Of a stretch of DNA of 64,000 nt, positions 8,827-16,895 are shown one piece after another (the first letter of the stretch is position 1; each line of letters opens with the position of its first letter). A program made the position numbers and the translations under genes. Source of the stretch: Microbacterium timonense (GTDB taxonomy: Bacteria > Actinomycetota > Actinomycetes > Actinomycetales > Microbacteriaceae); the NCBI RefSeq assembly GCF_900292075.1, contig NZ_OLMV01000001.1:186001-250000 (forward strand). The letters run 5' to 3'. The notes beneath the pieces were generated by a model that did no database searches, was not told where the DNA came from, and worked only from the letters and a program-made list of their open reading frames with translations.

Positions 8827-9318
8827 ATGACCGATCAGACCCCAGCAGCGTTCGAAGGCTCCGTCGAACCGCCCGCTCGCAGGCTCGGTGGCGTCAAGGC
8901 CGTCGGGATCCTCGGCATCCTGGCGGGGATCCTGCTCATCGTCGCTGGGATCGTGGTGTGGATCGTCGTGTCGACTCAGCTGCAGGCCGAGCGGATCACC
9001 ATTCCTGACGACGCCATGGCGTTCCAGGGCCAGACGGTAGCGGGACCCTTCACCGCCTACGTGCAGGCCGACATCATCCAGCAGCACGCGCTCGAGGCGT
9101 CCGACGGCAGAGCTTATGCCGAGCTGTCGCAGGACGACCCCGCGCGTGCCACGATGATGAACGCCTCGTTCCTTCGGGCCTCCCTGTTCACTTCTGTCGT
9201 GTCGTTCGGGGTGGCGGCATTCGCCATCGGCATCGGCATCCTGTCCATCCTGTTCGGCTGGGCACTGCACCGGCTCGCGAGCGCACCGGTGGTCGTGCGC
9301 CCGGCGAACAACGTCTGA
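8827..9318 (+). CDS. Hypothetical membrane protein with two transmembrane helices
   Basis: No named family recognised. The 163 aa protein has a charged N-terminus, a helix at about residues 23-48 (GILGILAGILLIVAGIVVWI), an extracytoplasmic domain of about 80 residues containing TIPDDAMAFQGQTVAGPFTAY, and a second helix at about 120-147. This plan resembles a widespread actinobacterial family of 'aromatic ring-opening dioxygenase'-misnamed two-helix proteins, but I cannot assign a function. GGAG 6 bp before ATG supports the start; a longer out-of-pattern frame upstream overlaps trpD and is rejected. Confidence 0.75.
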   Translation: MTDQTPAAFEGSVEPPARRLGGVKAVGILGILAGILLIVAGIVVWIVVSTQLQAERITIPDDAMAFQGQTVAGPFTAYVQADIIQQHALEASDGRAYAELSQDDPARATMMNASFLRASLFTSVVSFGVAAFAIGIGILSILFGWALHRLASAPVVVRPANNV

Positions 9319-9335
9319 CCGGGTGGGCGCCCCGC

Positions 9336-10337
9336 GTGGATCCGCATGACGCGCTGACCGAGATCGCGACGCTCCTGGAGCGAGAGCGCTCGTCGAGATA
9401 CAAGTCGAAGGCCTTCCGTGCGGCGGCGGACGCCATCGCGGGCCTCAGTGAGGCGGAACTCCGTGACTTCGCCGCACTTCGACGGCGCAAGGGCATCGGC
9501 GACTCCACGTTCGCGGTCATCCAGCAGGCTCTGTCCGGTGAGGTGCCGGCGTACCTCGCCGACCTGCGCGAACGGGCGGGCGTCCAGCGCGCATCCACCC
9601 TGCGGCCGAAGCTGCGTGGGGACCTGCATTCGCACAGCGATTGGTCGGACGGGCTCACCTCGATCGACCTGATGGTCGCGGCGGCGCGGGCCCTCGGCCA
9701 CGAGTACCTCGCACTGACCGACCACTCGCCGCGGCTGCGCGTGGCCAACGGGCTCTCGCCCGACCGGCTGCGGACGCAACTCGAGGTGGTCGCGGGGATG
9801 AGCGGGGACGGCTTCACCCTGCTGTCGGGGATCGAGGTGGACATCCTGGAGGACGGCGCACTCGACCAGGAGCCGGAGCTGCTGGACGAGCTGGACGTCG
9901 TCGTCGCCTCCGCGCACTCCAAGCTGCGGATGGAACGCGGACCCATGACGCGGCGTCTCGTTGCGGCGGTGTCGAGCCCGCACGTGGATGTGCTGGGCCA
10001 TGTCACGGGACGACTCGTCGAAGGCTCGCGGGGCACGAGACCGCCCTCCACCTTCGACGCGAAAGCGGTGTTCGAGGCGTGCGCCGCTCACGGGGTCGCG
10101 GTCGAGATCAACTCTCGCCCGGAGCGGCAGGATCCGCCCGACGACCTCATGACACTGGCCCTGGAGCTGGGATGCCTCTTCGCCATCGACTCCGACGCCC
10201 ACGCGCCGGGGCAGCTCTCGCTGCTGGACTACGGCGCCGAGCGCGCGGAACGGCTCGGCGTGCCGGCGGAGCGGATCGTCACGACCTGGCCGCTTGAGCG
10301 CTTGCGCGCGTGGACCGGACGCGAGCGCGACGCCTGA
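9336..10337 (+). CDS. PHP-domain protein with N-terminal helix-hairpin-helix region
   Basis: 333 aa. Residues about 1-80 look like the 8-kDa/helix-hairpin-helix part of family X DNA polymerases (KSKAFRAAADAIAGL, KGIGDSTFAVIQQ). Residues about 90-325 form a PHP phosphoesterase domain with metal motifs DLHSHSDWSDG, LTDHS, GIEVDIL, ASAHS, and the C-terminal EINSRPERQDPPD and DSDAHAP. Bacterial PolX has a polymerase core plus PHP; here the polymerase core is absent. It probably hydrolyses a phosphoester, but the substrate is unknown. GTG start lies 17 bp after the previous gene, so the two may be cotranscribed. Confidence 0.85.
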   Translation: MDPHDALTEIATLLERERSSRYKSKAFRAAADAIAGLSEAELRDFAALRRRKGIGDSTFAVIQQALSGEVPAYLADLRERAGVQRASTLRPKLRGDLHSHSDWSDGLTSIDLMVAAARALGHEYLALTDHSPRLRVANGLSPDRLRTQLEVVAGMSGDGFTLLSGIEVDILEDGALDQEPELLDELDVVVASAHSKLRMERGPMTRRLVAAVSSPHVDVLGHVTGRLVEGSRGTRPPSTFDAKAVFEACAAHGVAVEINSRPERQDPPDDLMTLALELGCLFAIDSDAHAPGQLSLLDYGAERAERLGVPAERIVTTWPLERLRAWTGRERDA

Positions 10338-10376
10338 CCGTCTCGGCGGAGGGTCGCGCTCGCGCCCGTTGGTCGG

Positions 10377-10670
10377 TCACTGCCCGGCGTTCGCCCGGAT
10401 CACCTCGAGCCGCGCGCGGTACTCGGTCTCGTCGATGTCGCCCTTGGCGAAGCGCTCCGCCAGGGTGATCTCGGCCTGGCGTGCCGGCGTGCGTCCGTAG
10501 GGACCGTAGCCGCCGACCGCAGCGGCGCGACGCCAGCGACGCCCGAAGACGGCGAACAGGATGGCGATGAGCGTGATCCAGAACAGCGGGATGAGCAGGA
10601 ACCACCAGCCGAAGCCCCAGGGGCCGACGACATGGGTGGCCACCATTCCGGTGGCGAGTGCAGTGGACAT
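10377..10670 (-). CDS. SHOCT-domain membrane protein
   Basis: 97 aa. One transmembrane segment at about residues 18-42, a short basic linker (RRWRR) and a C-terminal SHOCT motif at about 68-92 (ITLAERFAKGDIDETEYRARLEVI). SHOCT is a short oligomerisation motif found at the ends of many bacterial membrane proteins; its specific role here is unknown. An AGAGGA ribosome site precedes the ATG. It converges with the PHP gene and lies downstream of the two-component system on the same strand, after 130 bp that hold only a weak GGATGCC/GGCATCC inverted repeat. Confidence 0.85.
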   Translation of the reverse strand: MSTALATGMVATHVVGPWGFGWWFLLIPLFWITLIAILFAVFGRRWRRAAAVGGYGPYGRTPARQAEITLAERFAKGDIDETEYRARLEVIRANAGQ

Positions 10671-10800
10671 GCGGAATCCTCTCTCGGACCGGAGGACCGG
10701 GCGGTCGACCGGATGCCTCGAGTCAACGCGGGTGGCGGCATCCGCGAATCCGCCCTCCGGAGTGATCTCGGGTCGTCTCGTCGGAGTAGCGACCGGGGTG

Positions 10801-11463
10801 CTATCGCCGGCCGGGCCCGACCAGACCGGACTCGTAAGCGAGGATCACGAGCCGGACCCGGTCGCGCGCGTGCAGCTTCTGCATGATGCGCGACACGTGG
10901 GTCTTCGCGGTGAGAGGCGACAGGTACAGCCGGGCGCCGATCTCGTCGTTCGTGAGGCCTTCGGCGACGAGGCGGAGAACATCGACCTCACGCTCGGTGA
11001 GTGTGGCGAGAAGCTGCGGATCGGGCGCCGGCCGAAGGCGCGACGCGGCAGTGTCGAGCAGTCTGCGGGTGACGCCCGGCGACAGGAGGGCATCGCCGTC
11101 GGCGACGGATCGCACCGCCCGGATGAGGTCCGCCGGCTCGGTGTCTTTCACGAGGAAGCCGCTCGCGCCGGCCAGAACGGCGCGGATCACGTACTCGTCG
11201 AGCTCGAACGTCGTGACGATCACGACGCGAACCTGTGACAGCGACGGATCGGCGGCGATCTGCTCGGCTGCCCACAGTCCGTCGCCGTCGGGCATGCGGA
11301 TGTCGACGAGCGCCACGTCCACCGGCGTGCGCCGGAGGGTGCGGAGCAGATCCTCCCCGCCGGATGCCTCGGCCACGACCTCGATGTCGGGCTCGGAGTC
11401 CAGCAGGGCCCGGAATCCGGCACGGACGAGCTGATGGTCGTCGGCGAGCGCCACGCGGATCAC
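10801..11463 (-). CDS. NarL/LuxR-type response regulator
   Basis: DNA-binding response regulator (220 aa). The receiver domain starts with ADDHQLVRAGF and has the phosphoacceptor aspartate in VALVDIRMPDGDG; the C-terminal LuxR helix-turn-helix is TLTEREVDVLRLVAEGLTND...HVSRIMQKL. GTG at 11463 is chosen because it overlaps the kinase stop codon as GTGA and has AAGGGGA 7 bp upstream; a longer form from 11481 is possible. Partner of the kinase just upstream. Confidence 0.93.
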   Translation of the reverse strand: MIRVALADDHQLVRAGFRALLDSEPDIEVVAEASGGEDLLRTLRRTPVDVALVDIRMPDGDGLWAAEQIAADPSLSQVRVVIVTTFELDEYVIRAVLAGASGFLVKDTEPADLIRAVRSVADGDALLSPGVTRRLLDTAASRLRPAPDPQLLATLTEREVDVLRLVAEGLTNDEIGARLYLSPLTAKTHVSRIMQKLHARDRVRLVILAYESGLVGPGRR

Positions 11464-12674
11464 GACACGTCCCCTTCCCACGGGATCCGCGCGACCACGG
11501 TGGTCCCGCCGGCCCCTGTCCGGACGGTGAGCACGCCCCCGGCCAGCTCCGCCCGCTCCCGCATGCCGCGCATGCCGCCGCGCTCGGGAGCCTGCGCCGG
11601 GAACCCCGCCCCGTCGTCGGCGATCGTGAGCACGAGGTCTTCCCCGTCGCGCGAGACGGTCACCGTCGCGCGTGAGGCGGCCGAGTGGCGCACCACGTTC
11701 GTGAGCGCCTCCTGCGCGATGCGGTAGGCGGTCGTCTGCACTGCGCTGGGAGGAGCCCCGCCGTCCAGACGATCATCCAGTGTCACGGTCAAGCCGAGCC
11801 CCGTGCGCCCGGCGATGAGCGCGGGCAGCTGAGCGAGCTGAGGCTGGGGGGTGAGCGGCGCCGTATCGGGCGCGCCGCCGTCCTCCCCTCGCAGGAACGC
11901 CAGCACACCGCGCACCTCGTCCAGACCCGTGGCGCTCAGGGTGCGGATGTTGGCGAGCGCCTCGCGCGCACGTTCGGGCTCCCGGTCGAACAGATGCAGG
12001 CCCATCCCGGACTGGACGGCGATCTGGCTGAGGGAATGAGCCAGCACATCATGCAGCTCGCGGGCGATACGCGTGCGCTCCTCCTGCTCGGCGGCGCGGC
12101 GCCGCGCCGCCAGCTGTGCGCGCCGCTCCTGGGCACCGCGGATGCGGGCGCGCAGGCCCTCGCCGATGGCGAAGCAGACCGCCAGCGCCACGGTGGCCGC
12201 CGCGACCCGTCCGGGATGCCAGTCGACTCCGGCGAACTCCGCACCGAGCACCGCGACGAGCCAGGCGACCCCGACAGAGATGAGCGCCCACAGACGCGCG
12301 CCGCGGACGACCGCGCCCACGATGGCGAACGCGAGAGCGACCGGCGGCGGACCGCCGACCGGCGGAAGGAAGAGGTCGGCTGCAGCGAGCACCGCGATGA
12401 CTGCGACCGTCGGGCCCGGAAGGCGTCGTGCCGCTAGCAGCATGAGCGCGGATGCCGCCGCCACCGCCACGCCGGTCATGGCCTGTGGGAGCGGAACGTG
12501 CTGCCACCACGCCACGGCGATCGTGGCCGGGACCTGGGCGATCAGCGCGACGAACACCGGGACCAGAAGCACGAGCGCAGGCGGGGGCCGGAAACGCGGC
12601 GAGAGGTCCTCGCCGGGCGGGTCGAGCCGTCGCGCCGCACGCGAGCCGGGGTCCGATCCAGCGGTGCCGGGCAT
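11460..12674 (-). CDS. NarL-family sensor histidine kinase
   Basis: Membrane sensor kinase (404 aa) of the HisKA_3 class. About six hydrophobic segments fill residues 30-165, with almost no extracellular domain, so the signal is probably sensed in or near the membrane. The phosphoacceptor region is RTRIARELHDVLAHSLSQ, followed by an HATPase_c domain with ALTNVVRHS and DDGAGFP...GGMRGMRERA. ATG at 12674 is preferred over a longer frame because TAGCAT lies 7 bp upstream. Ligand unknown; typical of the DesK/LiaS-like envelope stress or antibiotic-sensing systems of actinobacteria. Confidence 0.92.
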   Translation of the reverse strand: MPGTAGSDPGSRAARRLDPPGEDLSPRFRPPPALVLLVPVFVALIAQVPATIAVAWWQHVPLPQAMTGVAVAAASALMLLAARRLPGPTVAVIAVLAAADLFLPPVGGPPPVALAFAIVGAVVRGARLWALISVGVAWLVAVLGAEFAGVDWHPGRVAAATVALAVCFAIGEGLRARIRGAQERRAQLAARRRAAEQEERTRIARELHDVLAHSLSQIAVQSGMGLHLFDREPERAREALANIRTLSATGLDEVRGVLAFLRGEDGGAPDTAPLTPQPQLAQLPALIAGRTGLGLTVTLDDRLDGGAPPSAVQTTAYRIAQEALTNVVRHSAASRATVTVSRDGEDLVLTIADDGAGFPAQAPERGGMRGMRERAELAGGVLTVRTGAGGTTVVARIPWEGDVS

Positions 12675-12681
12675 GCGCACG

Positions 12682-12687
12682 ATGCTA
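12682..12687 (-). promoter_or_regulatory. -10 box of the two-component operon (leaderless)
   Basis: TAGCAT on the minus strand, 7 bp before the kinase ATG at 12674. Confidence 0.5.
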
Positions 12688-12789
12688 CGCCGCGTCACGG
12701 TGTGACCCATCTGACCGCGGGAGCCGCGCACGTACTCCCGCGGGAGTACGCGGGGAGTGCCCCAGGGGGTCGCGTCCCCGCGTCGGATG

Positions 12790-13722
12790 TCAGACGGTGT
12801 CGAGCGCGCTGACGATGCGCGTCATCGCGGCGCCGAGCGCCCATCGCTCCGCCAGGGCGGCGGCATCCGCCTTCGCGGTCCCGTCCAGCGGATGCAGGCG
12901 CGGGTCGGGCACATCCAGCGCCAGATCGCGCACGACGGCCACGACCTGCGGCGCGACCGCGAGATAGGGAAGCCCGGCGAGGATCTTGGCGCGGATGCCT
13001 GCCGACATGCCCTCGCCCGCTTCGGCGGCCGCGATGATGCCGGCGAGGTCGCCGTGCGTGGCCAGCAGTCCCGCCGCCGTCTTCTCGCCGATGCCGGCGA
13101 CGCCGGGCAGACCGTCGGAGGAGTCGCCGCGCAGCGTGGCGAAATCGGCGTACTGCGAGGGGAGGACGCCGTACTTGGCGACGACCGCGGCATCCGTGAG
13201 CACCTCGAGGTTGCTCATGCCGCGCGCGGTGTAGACGACCCGCACGTCGCGCGCATCGTCGACGAGCTGGAAGAGATCCCGGTCGCCGGTGACGATGTCG
13301 ACAGGCATGGTCGCGGTCGTCGCGAGCGTGCCGATCACGTCGTCGGCTTCGTGCTCAGCGGCGCCGACGATACGGATGCCCAGCGTGTCGAGCACCTCAC
13401 GGATCACCGGCACCTGCACCTCGAGGGGGTCGGGGACCTGTTCCACGTCGGGCGCCCCGGCGACGACTTCGGCGACGCGGTGCGTCTTGTACGTGGGAAT
13501 GAGGTCCACCCGCCACTGCGGACGCCAGTCGTCGTCCCAGCACGCCACGAGGTGGGTGGGCCGATACGTCGTCACGAGCCTCGTGATGATGTCGAGGAAC
13601 CCCCGCACCGCGTTCACCGGCGTGCCGTCGGGAGCGCGCACCGTGTCGGGCACGCCGTAGAACGCGCGGAAGTACAGCGATGCGGAGTCGAGTAGAAGCA
13701 GCTTCTCGGGGCGGTCGGTCAC
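12790..13722 (-). CDS. Stand-alone 5'-3' exonuclease (PolA N-terminal type)
   Basis: 310 aa protein equal to the 5' nuclease domain of DNA polymerase I. Visible metal and DNA-binding motifs: LLLDSASLYFRAFYG, ACWDDDWRPQWR, YKTHR, EADDVIG, TGDRDLF and the helix-hairpin-helix GDSSDGLPGVAGIGEKTA. It could process flaps or RNA primers alongside full PolA. GTG at 13722 is chosen because the protein begins right at the first strand and AGGATGAACGC precedes it; an almost identical string precedes the gene at 24827, so it may be a -10 box rather than a ribosome site. Confidence 0.92.
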   Translation of the reverse strand: MTDRPEKLLLLDSASLYFRAFYGVPDTVRAPDGTPVNAVRGFLDIITRLVTTYRPTHLVACWDDDWRPQWRVDLIPTYKTHRVAEVVAGAPDVEQVPDPLEVQVPVIREVLDTLGIRIVGAAEHEADDVIGTLATTATMPVDIVTGDRDLFQLVDDARDVRVVYTARGMSNLEVLTDAAVVAKYGVLPSQYADFATLRGDSSDGLPGVAGIGEKTAAGLLATHGDLAGIIAAAEAGEGMSAGIRAKILAGLPYLAVAPQVVAVVRDLALDVPDPRLHPLDGTAKADAAALAERWALGAAMTRIVSALDTV

Positions 13723-13873
13723 GCGTTCATCCTGGCACGCGCCCCCGACGCGCGCCGGGGGCGATGGAGGATACCGGGCGTTCACCTTCCGGACGGCTGC
13801 CCGTCGCATGTCGGCACCCTTCGCGTTCACGTCTCGCGCTCACCGTGGGGAGACAGCCGCGGAAGGGGGCGCC

Positions 13874-14785
13874 ATGGGCCGGGAAGATGTGCTCGCGTGG
13901 GTCGAGTCTCCGCTGCAGCTCATCGGCGCGGCCGAGTGGGCCGCGGCGCACGCGACCACCGTGCCGGTGGCAGGCCGCCTCACGCCGCAGATCTCGGCCA
14001 CCGCGGATGAGCTCCTCGCCCGCGGCGCAAGGTTCGGCGAGCTCGAGCCGTACCTCGGGATCCCGTGGAGCCTGCTGTCCCGCCACGGCCACTGGCTGGT
14101 CGGCGACGGCTTCTCCGGTCAGTTCCGACTGGCCGCCGCGGTGCTGCGGCCCCACCGCATCACGTTCCTCGACGACGGCGCGCACGCTATCGCGTATGCC
14201 GACACCCTCCTCGGCCACCGCCCCTACCACCGCCCCACCGTCGAGGAGCGGGGGATCACCACGCTGGTCGCCCCGTTCGCCGCGGAGCTCATCCACCGGC
14301 GTGCCGCCGACCGCCGGGCAGGGATGTTCACGGCGTTCGATCTCGGCGCCGCGCGCCAGGACGCCCTGGCGGACCGCGGGTTCGGCATCCGTCGCCACGA
14401 CTTCTCATGGACGCGTGCCAGCGCGCCGGCCGCGCCGGAGCTCGGCCCGCGCATCGTGCTGGGCAGCGCTCTGCCCGTCGATGGTCGCATGCTGCTCGTG
14501 GACTATGTGCGGTGGGTGAGGGATGCCGCGGCCGACGGTGCCGTGTACCTCCCGCACCGTCGGGAGACGATCGAGCAGCTCGACGCCGTCGCCACCGTGC
14601 CGACCGTCAGAGTGCATGCGACAGGGCTCCCGGTGGAGCTCGTCCTCGCGGGTGCCCGTGGACCGCTGGATGTGCACACTCTCCGGTCCAGCACCACCAC
14701 GACGCTCCCGCTGGTGCTCGAGGGCATCGGCGCCACCATCCATACGGGTCGCGTGCGACGCAGCTCCCCGAAGGCGGCGGCATGA
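13874..14785 (+). CDS. Predicted glycosyltransferase, sialyl/polysialyltransferase-like
   Basis: 303 aa, no signal peptide. The opening strand VLAWVESPLQLIGAAEW resembles the TPLQ-type start of GT52 and bacterial polysialyltransferase families. Further family-like points are FLDDGAHAIAY (about 97-107), VYLPHRRE (about 225-232) and the GLPVELVLAG...LRSSTTTTLPLVLEG end. Family assignment is by eye and moderate. ATG at 13874 follows a GGAAGGGGG ribosome site; an upstream ATG in frame lacks one. It opens the four-gene nonulosonic acid cluster and overlaps the next gene by 4 bp, which supports a role in moving the CMP-sugar made by that gene. Confidence 0.75.
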   Translation: MGREDVLAWVESPLQLIGAAEWAAAHATTVPVAGRLTPQISATADELLARGARFGELEPYLGIPWSLLSRHGHWLVGDGFSGQFRLAAAVLRPHRITFLDDGAHAIAYADTLLGHRPYHRPTVEERGITTLVAPFAAELIHRRAADRRAGMFTAFDLGAARQDALADRGFGIRRHDFSWTRASAPAAPELGPRIVLGSALPVDGRMLLVDYVRWVRDAAADGAVYLPHRRETIEQLDAVATVPTVRVHATGLPVELVLAGARGPLDVHTLRSSTTTTLPLVLEGIGATIHTGRVRRSSPKAAA

Positions 14786-16026
14786 GCGAGGTGGTCGCTG
14801 TCGTCCCCGCGCGCGGGGGATCCAAGGGCATCGCGCGCAAGAATCTGCAACGGGTTGGCGGGGTGCCGCTCGTCGCCCGCGCCGTCGACGCGGCGCGGCG
14901 CTGCCCCGCGATCGACCGTGTCGTCGTGACGACCGACGACCGCGACATCGCGGCCGTCGCCGCCGAATGGGGAGCCGAGGTCATCGAACGCCCCGCCGAC
15001 CTGTCGGGTGACGAGGCGAGCTCGGAGAGCGCGGTGCTGCATGCCCTCGACACCCTGGAGGCACGCCGGGTCGATGTGGGAGTGGTCGCCTTCCTGCAGG
15101 CGACGTCGCCGTTCATCGACGGCGAAGCGCTCGGGTCGGCGGTGCAGCTCGTGCGCTCGCGCCGGCGCGACAGCGTCTTCTCGGCCGTCGAGACCTACGG
15201 CTTCCTCTGGGAGAAGGGCGCGGGTGGTGCGGCCGAGGCGGTCAACCACGATGTCGACGTGCGCCCTCGCCGCCAGGACCGTGCGCCGCACTATCTCGAG
15301 ACCGGCGCCTTCTACGTGTTCCGGGCCGCGGGCTTCCGCGCCTCGCGTCACCGCTTCTTCGGCAGCATCGGCATCGCCGAGGTGTCGCCGCGCACCGCGA
15401 TCGAGATCGACACCGCCGAGGAGCTCGAGATCGCGCGCACGCTCGCGCCTCTCCTTGACCGTGCCACCCCGGTCGCCGCGGATGCGGTCGTCACGGACTT
15501 CGACGGCGTGCACACCGACGACACCGTCCGCGTGGATCAGGACGGCGTCGAGTCGGTGACCGTCAGCAGATCCGACGGCATGGGCGTCTCGCTGCTGCGA
15601 GCGGCCGGCATCCCGTTCCTCATCCTGTCGACGGAGGCGAACCCCGTCGTTTCGGCCCGCGCACGCAAGCTCGGAGTCGAGGTGCGTCAGGCCGCCGTGG
15701 AGAAGGCGGCCGTCCTGCGGGAATGGGCGGAGGGACGCGGCATCCCGCTGTCGCGGATCGCGTTCCTCGGCAACGACGTCAACGACCTGCCGTGCCTGGA
15801 GCTCGTGGGCTGGCCGATCGCCGTGCCCGACGCTCACCCCCGCGTGCTCTCGGCCGCACGCGTGGTGCTCGACCGGCCGGGCGGCGACGGCGCCGTGCGT
15901 GACCTCGCCGAGCGCGTGCTGGCCGCGCACACCGCCCGCGAGCATCCCGACGTGAACCCCGCACACCAGCCGGGCCGGCAGGCCACAGCATCCGGTCACC
16001 CCATCGCACCACAGGAGGCCTCATGA
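14782..16026 (+). CDS. CMP-nonulosonate synthetase fused to a KdsC-like HAD phosphatase
   Basis: 414 aa, two domains. Residues 1-225: NeuA-type cytidylyltransferase with the CTP loop VPARGGSKGIARKN (8-21), TTDD (about 53-56), LQATSPF and the ETGAFYVF segment. Residues about 230-400: HAD phosphatase of the KdsC group with all catalytic points: D239-F-D241, LSTEAN (motif II), VEKAAVL (motif III lysine) and GNDVND (330-335). It may both remove a 9-phosphate from a nonulosonate and activate the sugar with CTP. ATGA overlap with the genes on both sides. A similar two-domain layout is known in animal CMP-sialate synthetase, whose HAD part is largely structural. Confidence 0.88.
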   Translation: MSEVVAVVPARGGSKGIARKNLQRVGGVPLVARAVDAARRCPAIDRVVVTTDDRDIAAVAAEWGAEVIERPADLSGDEASSESAVLHALDTLEARRVDVGVVAFLQATSPFIDGEALGSAVQLVRSRRRDSVFSAVETYGFLWEKGAGGAAEAVNHDVDVRPRRQDRAPHYLETGAFYVFRAAGFRASRHRFFGSIGIAEVSPRTAIEIDTAEELEIARTLAPLLDRATPVAADAVVTDFDGVHTDDTVRVDQDGVESVTVSRSDGMGVSLLRAAGIPFLILSTEANPVVSARARKLGVEVRQAAVEKAAVLREWAEGRGIPLSRIAFLGNDVNDLPCLELVGWPIAVPDAHPRVLSAARVVLDRPGGDGAVRDLAERVLAAHTAREHPDVNPAHQPGRQATASGHPIAPQEAS

Positions 16027-16895
16027 CCGTCACCATCGGAACCCACGTCGTCGGAGGCGGACGCCCCGCGTACGTCATCGCCGAGATCGGACTCAACCAC
16101 AACGGCGACGTCGAGCTCGCCAAGCGGCTGATCGACGTCGCGGCCGACGCCGGCGCGAACGCGGTGAAGTTCCAGAAGCGCACACCCGAGATCGCCACGC
16201 CCGAGCACGTGCGCGACGTCCCCCGTGAGACGCCGTGGGGCACCATGACGTACTTCGAGTACCGCAAGCGCGTCGAGTTCGACCGCGACCAGTACATCGA
16301 GATCTCCGATCACGCCATGCTGCGCGGCCTGGAATGGTTCGCGTCCCCGTGGGACGTGCCGAGTGTGGAGTTCTTGGAGGACCTCGGGGCGGTCGCGCAC
16401 AAGGTCGCATCCGCGTCGCTCACCGACACCGAGCTGCTGCAGGCACTGCGCGAGACCGGCAAGCCGGTCATCCTCTCGACCGGCATGTCGACCATCGAGC
16501 AGGTCGACACCGCCATCGACGTTCTCGGCACCGACCGGCTCGTGCTGATGCACGCGACTTCGACGTACCCGCTGGAGCCGGAGGAGGCCAACCTGCGGAT
16601 GATCCCCGCGCTGCGGGACCGTTATCCGGGCGTCCCGGTCGGGTACTCCGGGCACGAGCGGGGGCTGCAGATCTCGCTCGCCGCCGTCGCCCTGGGCGCT
16701 GTCGCGGTGGAACGTCACATCACGCTCGACCGCACGATGTGGGGCTCCGATCACGCCGCATCGCTCGAGCCGACCGGGCTCGCTCACCTCGTACGCGACA
16801 TCCGCGTCATCGAAGCCGCGCTGGGAGACGGCGTGAAGCGCGTGTACGACAGCGAGCTGGCACCGATGGCGAAGCTGCGTCGCGTTCCGGCGTGA
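16023..16895 (+). CDS. Nonulosonic acid (NeuB/NANS-type) synthase lacking the SAF domain
   Basis: Condenses phosphoenolpyruvate with a hexose or its 6-phosphate to give a nine-carbon sugar acid. The 290 aa protein is only the TIM-barrel: YVIAEIGLNHNGD (N-terminal), VKFQKR, STGMST, GYSGHE and ERHITLD (230-236) followed by GSDHAASLEP (241-250). The last motif resembles animal NANS (GSDH.ASLEP) more than typical bacterial NeuB (GPDH.ASLEP), as does the W..MTYFEYRKRVEF stretch. The C-terminal SAF/antifreeze-like domain (about 60 aa) is absent; the chain stops where it would begin. Substrate (Man-6-P giving Kdn-9-P, or ManNAc-6-P) is not certain. Confidence 0.9.
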   Translation: MTVTIGTHVVGGGRPAYVIAEIGLNHNGDVELAKRLIDVAADAGANAVKFQKRTPEIATPEHVRDVPRETPWGTMTYFEYRKRVEFDRDQYIEISDHAMLRGLEWFASPWDVPSVEFLEDLGAVAHKVASASLTDTELLQALRETGKPVILSTGMSTIEQVDTAIDVLGTDRLVLMHATSTYPLEPEEANLRMIPALRDRYPGVPVGYSGHERGLQISLAAVALGAVAVERHITLDRTMWGSDHAASLEPTGLAHLVRDIRVIEAALGDGVKRVYDSELAPMAKLRRVPA

